Positions 23,018-32,808 of a stretch of DNA of 64,000 bases are shown here, piece after piece. A model generated the notes under the pieces. The model had not been told where the DNA came from. It ran no database searches and saw nothing but the letters and a program-made list of their open reading frames with translations. This DNA comes from Diphasiastrum complanatum (lineage: Eukaryota > Streptophyta > Lycopodiopsida > Lycopodiales > Lycopodiaceae): NCBI GenBank assembly GCA_029204225.1, contig CM055108.1, positions 13,763,955 to 13,827,954 of the forward strand. The letters run 5' to 3'. Each line of letters opens with the position of its first letter. Position 1 is the first letter of the stretch. The position numbers and the translations under genes are program-made.

Positions 23018-23600
23018 TTGGCAGATCGATCAAATCAAGACAGATTTCCAAATTTTGAGTCAAAAATCTCACAGCTGAAGGCAATGGTAACCTCTTTGAT
23101 CAATGAGAAGAACATGTTGCACTCAAAAGTCGCATCACTCGAGCAATCGATTGGGACCAAGCAGGCCGCAATTTCGGAGACCACTACCACTATGATACGG
23201 GAACTAGAAACCAAGACCGAGAAGCTGATAGAAGAGGCCCTTTCTCGGGCATCAGTTTTGAAGAAAGGCACCAAACCAAGTGCCCCTATCTCCTCGGTCA
23301 TTTCAGCCACCATTTCGAAGGAGAAATCTCGAGACCAAAAAGGCCACAACATTAGGGTTCACAAAATTCAGGATACACATGATGCTTTGGCTGAAGCCAA
23401 ACGTTTTCTCGACACCACACTAGGGCACAGGACAGATGGATTAGATACCGCATGGAGGACCACCAGAGATGCAGCCACACTTATTATCCACTTCACTTCC
23501 CTAGAGAGCCGCAGAGATGCCTTGCGGTGTAGAGCTAAGCTACGCGGCACCGCTATCTATATGGATGACGATCTCAGATATATCTAGGTGGAGGAGAGGC
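23018..23600 (+). pseudogene. LINE ORF1 (coiled-coil nucleic-acid-binding protein)
   Basis: An open frame of about 190 codons with a coiled coil (ISQLKAMVTSLINEKNMLHS) followed by a globular part: HNIRVHKIQDTHDALAEAKR, then LDTAWRTTRDAATLIIHFTS and LRCRAKLRGTAIYMDDDLRY. This is the coiled coil plus RRM-like layout of LINE ORF1 proteins, which bind LINE RNA. A stop at 23587 (TAG after RYI) interrupts it, with EERHKAFQVARESGRQVIYR continuing beyond. No ATG was clearly identifiable at the start. A decayed homolog lies at about 52.95-53.47 kb. Confidence 0.7.
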
Positions 23601-23744
23601 ATAAGGCCTTTCAGGTAGCTCGTGAGTCTGGCAGACAAGTCATTTATCGGGATGGACAGATGCGCTTTTTTGATAGCGCTCCTAGCAGCTCTCATTGCTA
23701 GGAATTTGGGGTCCTCAAGTTCCGGAGTGCCCCAGGGTCCCATC

Positions 23745-23996
23745 CACACCACTTCCAGATTGGAGTGTGGAACTGTGATGGTATACACTCATTGTCCACA
23801 ATTGGAGACCTGATTGATTTCATCACTGGCCGCGACTTATTGCTTTTCATGGAGACACATGACATGAGAGTCAGGAGAGGAGACTACCCACTTTCCCGGG
23901 ATACAAATGGGATTCCGTGTATAGACCTGAGACTAGATCAGGTAAAGGTCATGGATCTGGAGGTGTTGCATTTAATTGAGCTAGACATAGCAGGGT
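23745..23996 (+). pseudogene. LINE ORF2 start (endonuclease) joined to a piece of the ORF2 C-terminus
   Basis: IGVWNCDGIHSLSTIGDLID then FITGRDLLLFMETHDM reads as the beginning of a LINE apurinic-type endonuclease (N near the start, ET later). After about 60 codons the text becomes HLIELDIAGF, which matches the C-terminal part of ORF2 at 28228-28260 (THFIELDIAGF). Most of the endonuclease and all RT are absent between them, so this copy is a deletion chimera. Confidence 0.6.
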
Positions 23997-24017
23997 TCTG
24001 TGTCTCTCGTAACCAAG

Positions 24018-24620
24018 ATGAATACGGATCTGTTGGCTCTTCAAGAACGAGTAATGGCACTTGAAACGAAAAATGCAAGCCTAAAAGCTCAAATGGACGC
24101 ATTTAGCAAAGCTCCAGAAGTGAACCCTGATCAGGTCAAAGCTTTGGAAAAAAGTATCCAGACCTCAACTAAAACCTGGGCTGACATGCTCAAAACTTCA
24201 CAAACACAGAGGAGTATGGTGGTTTCACAGGCTATGGAAGAACAATCAAAGTGAGAATACAAAAGCTACAATGTTCATGTGCGAGGTACCCCTCATGACT
24301 CTGATCCTTTGCTTACGACGAAAAACTTACTATCTTCACTCTCTCTTTCTGAAGAGGAATGCTCTGTTGAGAAAGCATGGAAGAGCAAGTTTGATGACTC
24401 TATCTTCATCCACTTTAAGTATACAGATGACAGGGATGAGTTTCTCAAGCGTTGCAGTCACCTCAAAGGCAGTAATATCTTGGTTCATGAGGATCTGACT
24501 GCTATGCAATGGAAGGAACGCAAGAAACTTATTGAGGAAGCAAATTCTAAAGGAAAGTGGGTTCCTTTTCGTGGTAGTCGGCACTTCTTTGTCACACCTT
24601 TAGTGTCGCCTCCTGTGTGA
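24018..24620 (+). pseudogene. LINE ORF1 of a second subfamily, one in-frame stop
   Basis: From ATG 24018 the frame reads MNTDLLALQERVMALETKNA (coiled coil), then after a single in-frame TGA at 24252, YNVHVRGTPHDSDPLL, IFIHFKYTDDRDEFLKRC, and EDLTAMQWKERKKLIEEANS with a final KGKWVPFRGSRHF: about 200 codons. The last part is the familiar C-terminal end of LINE ORF1 proteins. A short 3' UTR and the family stem-loop with CT tail follow, with no ORF2, so it is an ORF1-only non-autonomous copy. The TGA could come from CGA. Confidence 0.7.
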
Positions 24621-24754
24621 GAGCTCTGAGACGCATGATTATCCAGTTAGGTTGAGAGTTAGAGCACTGAAGAGATGCCCATTCTCTTCTTAGTTAGTTT
24701 GATTTTAGTTATGTTGTTTTGACAGCATTGTTCCGTCTTGGTGCGTCCTTGTTC

Positions 24755-24813
24755 GTCTTATATGCCTTTTGGCATGGAAAAGACGTTAATAAAGCTTTCT
24801 TTCTCTCTCTCTC
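24755..24813 (+). mobile_element. LINE 3' terminus: stem-loop plus CT tail
   Basis: Same ATGCC-TTTT-GGCAT stem-loop within GTCTT...AAGAC, GTTAATAAAGC, then TTTCTTTCTCTCTCTCTCC. It ends the ORF1-only copy. Confidence 0.75.
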
Positions 24814-25571
24814 CGGCGTAAGAAGCATTCCTATGATGATTCTGAAGGGAAACGTCTTATTGACCTTCTTTTCAATTCTTCTTCGGGCACTTTTTGGCCT
24901 GAGTTCATTCCTCGCTCTCCACCACCTCTCCTGGAGGACCTCCGCATTTGGACTGATTATGCTGCTAGCTTGTATACCGTCCCTACCGACTCACCTATCT
25001 CTATATCTCCACGACCATCTGAGTTCTCCTTCTTCACATCTGACATGGTACTTGCAGCCATTAAGAAGATGAAGTCTCACAAGGCGAGAGATATTGAAGA
25101 CCTTGAGTCTGAACTCCTTTCCCATGCCTCTGACTTACTCGCTCCCACCATAGCAACCCTTCTTAATTCCGTAGTTGTTTTTGGTTTCCCATCATCCTGG
25201 TGCACTAACATCATCCACCCCATCCATAAGAATGGTGACCCCATGATTCCGAGTAACTATCGCACCATCATGATTGGGCATGTTCTGGCGAAGCTATATG
25301 GTACTATACTTCAGTCTGTTGTGAGCTCAGAGGCGGAGACTAGGAGACTATATGCTATGGGTCAGGCAGGTTTTCGAGCCCATTATTCTACTGCAGATCA
25401 CATCTTCACATTGCAGGCCTTGATTGAGGAGGCTAAGCACAGGAGAGAGAGGGTTTACTGTTGTTTTGTGGACTTCAAAAAAGCCTTTGATTCTGTCCCT
25501 CGCTCATTGCTCATCCAGAGACTCCGAGACCTAGGCTTCTCCACCAACATCGTTCTTGTTGTGATGGCTCT
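24813..25571 (+). pseudogene. LINE ORF2 fragment, N-terminal half of reverse transcriptase
   Basis: An open stretch begins EFIPRSPPPLLEDLRIW, passes MKSHKARDIEDLESELLSHA, FPSSWCTNIIHPIHKNGDPM, SNYRTIMIGHVLAKLYGTIL, and ends with the RT motif CCFVDFKKAFDSVPRSLLIQ near 25500. At about 25571 LINE similarity stops and unrelated sequence follows. It starts directly after the CT tail of the preceding copy. The homologous part at 26.5 kb is very similar, so both come from one family. Confidence 0.85.
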
Positions 25572-26544
25572 GCTATCTATAAGGTTATGGAACTCGATAT
25601 CACTGAAAATGGCATCATAAGATCATTACCTATTCGAGAGTACTATGCTATCCTTATTTCTTACAATTGGAAGACGATGTTTAAGGCAAATACAATGAAA
25701 GAACGATGTGGTTTTCAACTTTCATTTTAAGGTTTGCCAAGTTTCCTTTTGAAACCATTATTGTAAGGTCTACTATTGTATTAACCTATGATGTGGCTCT
25801 TTGGTAGCATACTAGAAGGGTATCACGTTAGAAAGACAAATATGACTACCTCTCAGGAAATAACTCCTTAACTCTCACTCCGTGCTTACTACACAACCTT
25901 AAGGTTTTTCAAGCTGATACAATTCTTTACAAAAGGGACGCTTTAGCGATTGCATTTATGCTACTAAAACTACAAAAGCCGTTTTCAAACTAGCATAACA
26001 AAAACTAGGGTTTTAAAAGCTTTCTACACTTGATAAAACTATAGAGATAAGTCTATATGCACCTTTTGGACATTAAGAAAGAACCATATGCCTGTAGATT
26101 GAATAAATTTGTTTCTCCATTTGATTACAAGTAAGTTGGGAAGTTGGTGGGTTAGAAAGCATGGATATGCTCAGACCGTTCCACACTCGTACAAGACGAT
26201 TTGACAATTTTATGGATCAGTATGGTATGGATTTACCCTAATACCGACGAGGATGACCGCACCCTATTTTTTACAAAAAGACATGTAATAGGGCTATACT
26301 AGCATAATGGTTTGCAGGGTTGTGCTTATGTATTTCTTCCTCACTATACTAACTCGTGCGGTTTTGTTTGGTGGGATGGTGGCAGGTAACAGGTGAGTGT
26401 CCTAAGACTTGCTTCGCTTTATGGTACTCTATACTGTAAGTTTTTATACAGCTTTGTATAAGCCTGTTATACTATAAGACAAAAGGATTCAAAAGGTTTG
26501 GTCTTGACTTGTCAAGAGGGACTATGTGAAATTTGTGTTCTTTG
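25572..26544. other. Unassigned sequence between two LINE fragments
   Basis: About 970 bp without long open frames or recognised repeats. Confidence 0.5.
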
Positions 26545-28620
26545 GCGTGAATTTATCCCCCGTGCTCCACCACCTCTCCTGGATGACCTCCGCATATGGA
26601 CCGACTACGCTACCAGCCTATATACCATACCCACAGACACACCCATCTCTATCTCTCCACGCCCTTCTGAGTTCACCTTCTTCACCTCTGACATGGTACT
26701 TGCGGCCATCAAGACAATGAAGTCCCATAAGGCAAGAGATATTGAAGACCTCGAATATGAACTCCTAACCCATGCTTCCGACCTCCTTGCTCCCACACTA
26801 GCCACTCTCCTCAATTCCGCCGTTGTTTCTGGCTTCCCTTCATCCTGGTGCACCAACATCATCCATCCTATTCATAAAAATGGTGATCCCATGATTCCTG
26901 GTAATTACCGCACCATCATGATTGGGCATGTTCTCACGAAGCTCTATGGCACCATACTCCAGTCTGCAGTGAGTTCAGAGGCGGAAAACAGGAGTTTACA
27001 TGCATTGGGGCAGGCAGGTTTCAGATCTCATTATTCTACCACTGACCATATCTTCACACTCCGAGCTTTGATTGAGGAAGCTAAGTACAGGAAAGAGAGG
27101 GTTTACTGTTGTTTTGTGGACTTCAGGAAAGCCTTTGATTCTGTACCACGCTCCCTACTCATTCAGAGACTTCGGGACCTTGGTTTCTCCATAGATATTG
27201 TTCTAGTAGTGATGGCTCTTTATGAGAAGGTCTTGGGATGTTTCCGACATGACAGTGGCCTATCTGATCACATTTGGAGCACCATTGGGGTGAAACAGGG
27301 ATGTTCTCTTTCACCGGTTCTCTTTGGATTATACATTGATGAGTTAGAGCGAGTCACCTCACAGTGTGGCGGGGCTGGATGTAGACTTGGCACCATTCTG
27401 ATTGCTATTCTCCTCTATGCGGATAATGTGGTACTAGTATCCCCGACCAGAGAGGGATTACAGAGGCAATTGGATTGTTTACAGGGATTTTGTACTAGAT
27501 GGGGATTGGGGGTGAACACTGCGAAGATCAAGGTTATGGTCTTCAACACTTCTCGAGCTTTCATGCAGCGCCAAGAGTTCACCCTAGATGGACAGGCCTT
27601 AGAGGTAGTTTCCTCTTATACTTATTTGGGAATACTCTTTTCTGGTCCTACCTTTTGCATGCGACAGGTTGCCACCATCCGACTTGGGAAGGGGCACTCC
27701 TCTCTTGTTCGGCTTGAGCGGTTCTGCTTCAGGAAGCTCATCCGAGATGCTCGTAGTAAGTGTAGACTTTTTGATACTATTGTCACCCCCACTGCCATGT
27801 ATGCAGCAGAGACATGGTGTACAGGTCTCTCTTCATCACATTGGGCCAGCATTTCACGATTACAGACCACTATGTTAGCTCGTATGATTCGGGCGAAGCC
27901 CTCGGTTCCACACGAGATCCTTCTTGCAGAGTTTGTCGTTCCACCCATTCAGATAGATGCCGCTTTACAGCTTATCGCATATATTCAGAGAGTCCAAGCT
28001 TTGCCCGATGCAGATATGAGATATACACAGACAACACTTGTTTCCTCACACTCACTTCATGACCAGGGCTATCAACTGTCGTGGTTCTCCCAAGCATCCC
28101 ACTTCCTCCTTGAGTGATTTGGTATCCACACTACAGAGCTCCCCTCATCAGTATATCAGGCGCGACTTATATCGGGCATATCTTGATCGTACTTGGAGGC
28201 GACAGCGTGGGGTTAAACCCGACTATTACTGGACTCACTTTATTGAGCTTGACATAGCAGGGTTCCCAGTTTTGCCACACTATTTGGACTCAGGGTTATC
28301 ACACTCCTTCAGATTTACATTGGGACAGCTCCGCGTATCATCACATCAGTTGGCTATTGAGACTGGGAGATTTTAGGGTATCCTGAGAGCGGAGCGGATT
28401 TGTCAGTTATGCTCCTTGGATGAGGTGGAGTCAGAGGAGCACTTTATCTTTAGGTGCCCGGTATATTATGAGATCAGAGGGAGATACCGCTGTTTGTTCC
28501 GTGACATACCCGTCACCCTACGATCCCTCCTAGCCTATTAGGACTCCAGATGCGCTGCACTCATGATACGGGAGATGTTTATACTGCGACAGGACTTGTG
28601 TCAGACAGCATAGCAGAGTC
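26545..28620 (+). pseudogene. LINE ORF2, 5'-truncated: reverse transcriptase and C-terminal zinc motif
   Basis: The best-preserved LINE copy. An open frame to 28117 covers the RT: FPSSWCTNIIHPIHKNGDPM, CCFVDFRKAFDSVPRSLLIQ, IGVKQGCSLSPVLFGLYIDE and the catalytic box LLYADNVVLVSP, then a thumb/connection region to MRYTQTT. After a frame change near 28080 it continues with YRAYLDRTWRRQRGVKPDYY, THFIELDIAGF and a C-terminal CQLCSLDEVESEEHFIFRC zinc-binding motif. The catalytic YADD is YADN (27416-27427), which should abolish polymerase activity. TAG stops interrupt near 28375 and 28540. No endonuclease is present: a 5' truncation. Confidence 0.88.
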
Positions 28621-29021
28621 ATGTTTCTCAGCCTCAGATCACTTCTTTCTTCTCCAAGAGGAGAGGACGAGACCTAGTATTTGATGATGATGATGATGGT
28701 GATGATGACTTACCTGCCCATAGAGATCGGAGACAGTGCCCCACACATACCCATGTTGCAGCACGAGCTACTCGACTTATCACGACCCTCCTAGACGACG
28801 TCAGTGACCACCAGTGGCCCTCCATGCGGCCCGTATTACATCCTTTTATAGCATCAACAGGACAGGATTGGATGATAGTGTCATACCCCACTCATGACTT
28901 TTAGCAGTATACATGCTTCCACATGTTTCATATATCATCACATCTATTTCAGTGATTTGTTATTTATGTTACCGTTTTGGAGACGTTTCATACTCTCCCA
29001 TTGTTACATGTACATTTACTA

Positions 29022-29058
29022 GTCTTATATGCCTTTTGGCATGGAAAAGACATTAATA

Positions 29059-29112
<54 letters not shown>
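29022..29112 (+). mobile_element. LINE 3' terminus: stem-loop, (CT)n then (CA)n
   Basis: Third copy of the ATGCC-TTTT-GGCAT stem-loop, followed by CATTAATAAAGC and a CT run that changes to CA repeats near 29094. Confidence 0.75.
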
Positions 29113-29363
29113 GCTCAATTGCGCTCTCACAACAAAGGCCAAAAAAAGAGAGAGAAATGGGCTATGTAAGCGGGTCCCATGAGAAAAAAAAAATCGAGGG
29201 AAATCCGATTCGGAGATTTGAATCAGTCTATGGACACCACTATATGATTGCACGTACATCAACATTTTCATTATTGGGCAATGTTTTATCGTCAGGGAGG
29301 TGATACTCAAGCTTACAACAGGACATTATGTGTTGTGAAGTCATTTAAAATTTTAAAACCTTC
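29113..29363. other. Short unassigned stretch left of element A
   Basis: Nothing recognised; it ends at the target site of element A. Confidence 0.5.
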
Positions 29364-29368
29364 ACAAC
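29364..29368. repeat. Target site duplication of element A (left)
   Basis: ACAAC, matched at 41992-41996. Confidence 0.85.
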
Positions 29369-29833
29369 AGTTACGGACTACAGGATACAGGCCTACTGGG
29401 CTACTCTGCATATATTCCGCAGGCCTCTTTACATTTACTGTTGGTTATGTATATTTCTGGTTACGCATTTTATATTAGTCATGTACAGGCCCCAGAGCCT
29501 TTCTATATGCTTATGACCCGCACTGGGTCTTTTTTTATGACATTGACTGGCCTTGGGTCCTTATTATATGGTTATATGTGGAGTGGGGGCCCGTAGGAGG
29601 GCGCACTATTTTCCCTCCACATTTTGCCTCCCTTTACTTTTGAATTCCTATTTTAGGGTTCATTGGTAGGGTATTTATAGGGGCATTTGTACACTCATTT
29701 TTCAGATTATTGATTGGTATTGCTTGGGCTCTACGTGGGAGAACCTATTGTCTTGTCTATTGCTTGTAGGGCTTTAGTCTATTGCTGTCTTTTATGCTTC
29801 ATTGATTCAACACCTGAGATTTTGATCATAACT
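29369..29833 (+). mobile_element. 5' LTR of element A
   Basis: 465 bp beginning AGTTACGGACT and ending GATCATAACT; ends are inverted (AGTTA/TAACT) rather than TG...CA. A TATTTATAGG box near 29670 is the likely promoter. Same length as the intact LTR of element B. Confidence 0.9.
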
Positions 29834-29845
29834 TGGTATCAGAGC
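29834..29845 (+). promoter_or_regulatory. Primer-binding site of element A
   Basis: TGGTATCAGAGC, complementary to the 3' part of initiator tRNA-Met, starts on the base after the LTR. It confirms the unusual LTR end. Confidence 0.9.
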
Positions 29846-29922
29846 ACTTTCTTGATTGCTGAATTTCAGATCTGATTTTCTGATTGGGTGCCCATTTTCC
29901 TTGGCGGAGATTTAGCAGATAG

Positions 29923-29944
29923 TTAGCGGAAGTACTTCCGCTAA
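29923..29944 (+). repeat. 22-bp perfect palindrome in the leader of element A
   Basis: TTAGCGGAAGT followed directly by its reverse complement. Element B has the same site with one mismatch. Confidence 0.85.
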
Positions 29945-30059
29945 ATTTGGCGGCCGGAAAAAAAAAAATTGGGCAAATTATTTCCGGCGCCCAAGTTCCA
30001 AATCCTTTTCCCTCTTTTTTTTTTTGAATCCTCCATTTGATTCAGAGAAAGAATTCCCA

Positions 30060-30250
30060 GCCATCTTTTCAGCATTGATTGGAGGCTGTCCAGCGCCCTA
30101 CTTCATCACATTTTTCAGCCATTGTTCCAGCAGAGTTTCAGCCATATTTCAGTTTTGATTGGAGGCTGTCCATCGCCCTATTTCATCACGTTTTCCACAG
30201 ATTTCCAGCCATATTTTCAGCATTGATTGGAGGCTGTCCAGCGCCCACTT
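30060..30250 (+). repeat. Threefold leader repeat
   Basis: A unit containing TTGATTGGAGGCTGTCCA followed by (G/T)CGCCC occurs three times (about 30074, 30158, 30222), separated by TTTCAGCCAT-like text. Element B has the same repeats and element E a related GGAGG..CAGCGCCC pattern. Confidence 0.7.
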
Positions 30251-30487
30251 TCATTCTCCTTGTGGTCACATTTTTCAGCTAGCTCTTCGCACACGCTTGG
30301 AGCTCTATCGAGAGGTATCTTTGCTGGTTTTTCCTTGCTTTCCACACCTTTTCTTGACATTTGTCATTCCTTTCTTGCTCTTAGTGTCGTTTGTGTACCT
30401 AAAGCGTATTTGGGGTGACGACAAAAGTCCGCTCCCTCCGATATTAAGCTTTTCTTACACTCTCTTCACTTCCTGCATTCCTTGACC

Positions 30488-32308
30488 ATGGATACTTCCC
30501 CTACATCTTCTGAGCCTCGCATACCGTCTTCCACTTACCTTGACGAAGTACGGCATGAATTCCGAGATCATCTTAGGGAAGCCATGAGTGATGTATGCAC
30601 TGATTTACGCCAGGAGTTACGAGAGACGTTCACTGCTCTTTCTGCCCAGATTCCTACACTATCATTACAGTCCAGTGTTTCTCCACTATCTCCACCTGTT
30701 CCCCCACAGCGTACATTTCCACCACTCGAGACTCCTTCATCTTCTGGTCCTTTGCCACGAGACTTTAAGGATAAGGTTCAGCTTACTGTGTATTCTGGGT
30801 CATCCGATGGGAATGAACTCGAGAATTGGTATTCTAAGCTTGAGACCTACTTCCTTATGTTTCCTAAGACTGGCATTCAGCGGATACATTTGGCTGCTCT
30901 ACATTTGGAGGGCCGTGCTGCTACTTGGTGGCGCATGTTTCGCCAGACGACCTCACACCCTGGCCTTGCTAGTTGGACAGAGTTTATGACAGCACTCCGC
31001 CTAGCGATGATTGATCCTCAGTGGCTTATTCGACAGCGCGACATCTTTCGCAGTTTATCTCACACTGGTGACTTGGCTGCTTATACGACACGGTTTACAG
31101 AGCTTTCCTATCTATTCCCATATATTTCTACATTGGAGCTCATCCCTCGCTACGTTGGGTCTACGAGGCGCACTCAGGTACGATGTTTCTTCTTTTTTTC
31201 CACTCACTCTTTCTCACGCCATCTCCCTTGCTACCGCACTACAGCACAAGTACTCTCCCATTTCTTCCTCTGTTTCTCGTCCTTCGCGTCCTTTCACACG
31301 TCCTATTTTTTCCTCTCCATCCTCTGCTAGTCCCACATCTGTCAGTTCACCTTCGTCCACTCTTCCTTCTGCACCACGTCCTCCTTTTTCTCCTCGTCCT
31401 ATTTTTGTTCTTCGCTACTCACAGCCTGAGATGTCTGAGATCCGTGAGAAGCGCTTATGTTTCAACTGTAAGAGTCCTGATCATATCGCCCGTGATTGCC
31501 GACAGCCTGCCACTGCTACTGCCGTCTATTTCCATGATGCTGACACACCTGATGATAGTCCTGATTCTGCCATATGCCTTCATATTCTTGATGATGACCC
31601 ACCTGTTGATCAGTTTGCCACACCCACTGAGCCTGTTCTTGATCCCCCTGATCTAGATGTATGCCATGCTCAGCTTGCTTATGCTACTTTGGCTGGTAAG
31701 CCGGGCCCACGCCATATCCTTCTTCCCGTACGTATCACTGGTCGTGAGTTTATTGCCTTGTTGACACGGGTAGCACTCACTCGTTTCTCAGCAGTCATAT
31801 TACTACACACATTCGTGCTATGCCAGTCACTACGCCTCATCCCCTGCATGTTGAGGTTGCCAGTGCACACTCTTTTCCTAGCACGCAGATGTATCAACAG
31901 CTTTCATATCAGATTGGAGACTTCCTTGGTCGGGCAGATTTTCATATTATTCCACTTACACAGTACGATCTTATCCTCGGTGCTGATTGGTTTGCATCCC
32001 TTGGTGCGGTTACAGTAGACCTCCAACAGCAGACATTGACATTCTCTCATGATGGTACTCAACATATATTTTCCGGTATTGATTCTCGACAGGACTATCA
32101 ACTTATTTCCGGAAAGCAGTTCATACGGAGCCTCCCGAAGGCTCACTGTACGGCTATTCTTTCTGTTCAGCCAGTTCAGCCTATTGCGGATGCACCACCT
32201 TTGCCACAGGTATTTTCGGAACTGTTGCGTGAATTTGAGCATGTTTTTAGAGAGCCGACTCAGTTACCACCTTCACGAGATGTCAACCACCATATAGACC
32301 TTGTTTCC
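30488..32308 (+). pseudogene. gag and protease of element A, two frameshifts
   Basis: ATG 30488 opens MDTSPTSSEPRIPSSTYLDE. The capsid-like region reads VQLTVYSGSSDGNELENWYS, LEGRAATWWRMFRQ and AMIDPQWLIRQRDIF. Near 31157-31170 the frame shifts by one base and continues LGLRGALRYDVSSF to the zinc knuckle CFNCKSPDHIARDC (31458-31499). The protease loop should read VDTGSTHS near 31757, but one base is missing, so the frame changes again; YDLILGADWFASLGAV follows. The first shift is also in element B, the second is not. Coding is interrupted at 32308 by element C and resumes at 38769. Confidence 0.88.
32304..32308. repeat. Target site duplication of element C (left)
   Basis: TTTCC, repeated at 38764-38768. 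Confidence 0.85.
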
Positions 32309-32787
32309 TGTCACAAGCCAGTCTCTCCAAGCTCGTGAATCCTAGAAGCCGGTGTGTAGAATAAACCTCCCAACCATAGGCACCCCCTCCTTGAGTCCTT
32401 CTACCTGCTATTCTCGTCAACTGGCACATGGCATCCACCTGTGGGTGATCAGTCCACTTGGCATGCCTAGCCCCTGTGACCTGTGAATACTGAGTGACTC
32501 ATAGGGTACCACCCCCGTGCCCCGCCAAAGACCTGTGACCCTCTTGGTCACCCCGACTACTTGCCGGCTAGCATCTCGTCACTGACGGCTAGGGTCCCGA
32601 AGGTCAAGACACACCGCATCTCTGACAACTTGTCAGGCGGCCACACCGGGTCACTGCTCGTGACGCATCGGTTCCAACTTGGGACTGATGTCCTCCTCGG
32701 TCACTGGCCCTTGCCAATACTTGGCCTTAGGCCCTCTGGTGACCGGCCGTGCCAAGGTCATGATAGAGTCGTAACTGGAATTTAACA
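32309..32787 (-). mobile_element. 3' LTR of element C
   Basis: 479 bp; in minus sense begins TGTTAAATTCCAGTTACGAC and ends GGCTTGTGACA. The polypurine tract is at 32788-32802 on its inner side. Confidence 0.9.
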
Positions 32788-32808
32788 ATCCTTCCCTCCT
32801 CTGGCAAG

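Noticed and set aside
31011-31656. Leu/Phe-rich overlapping ORFs in gag regions of A and B
   Set aside because: Shadows of the gag frame in other reading frames; identical in both copies because the DNA is.
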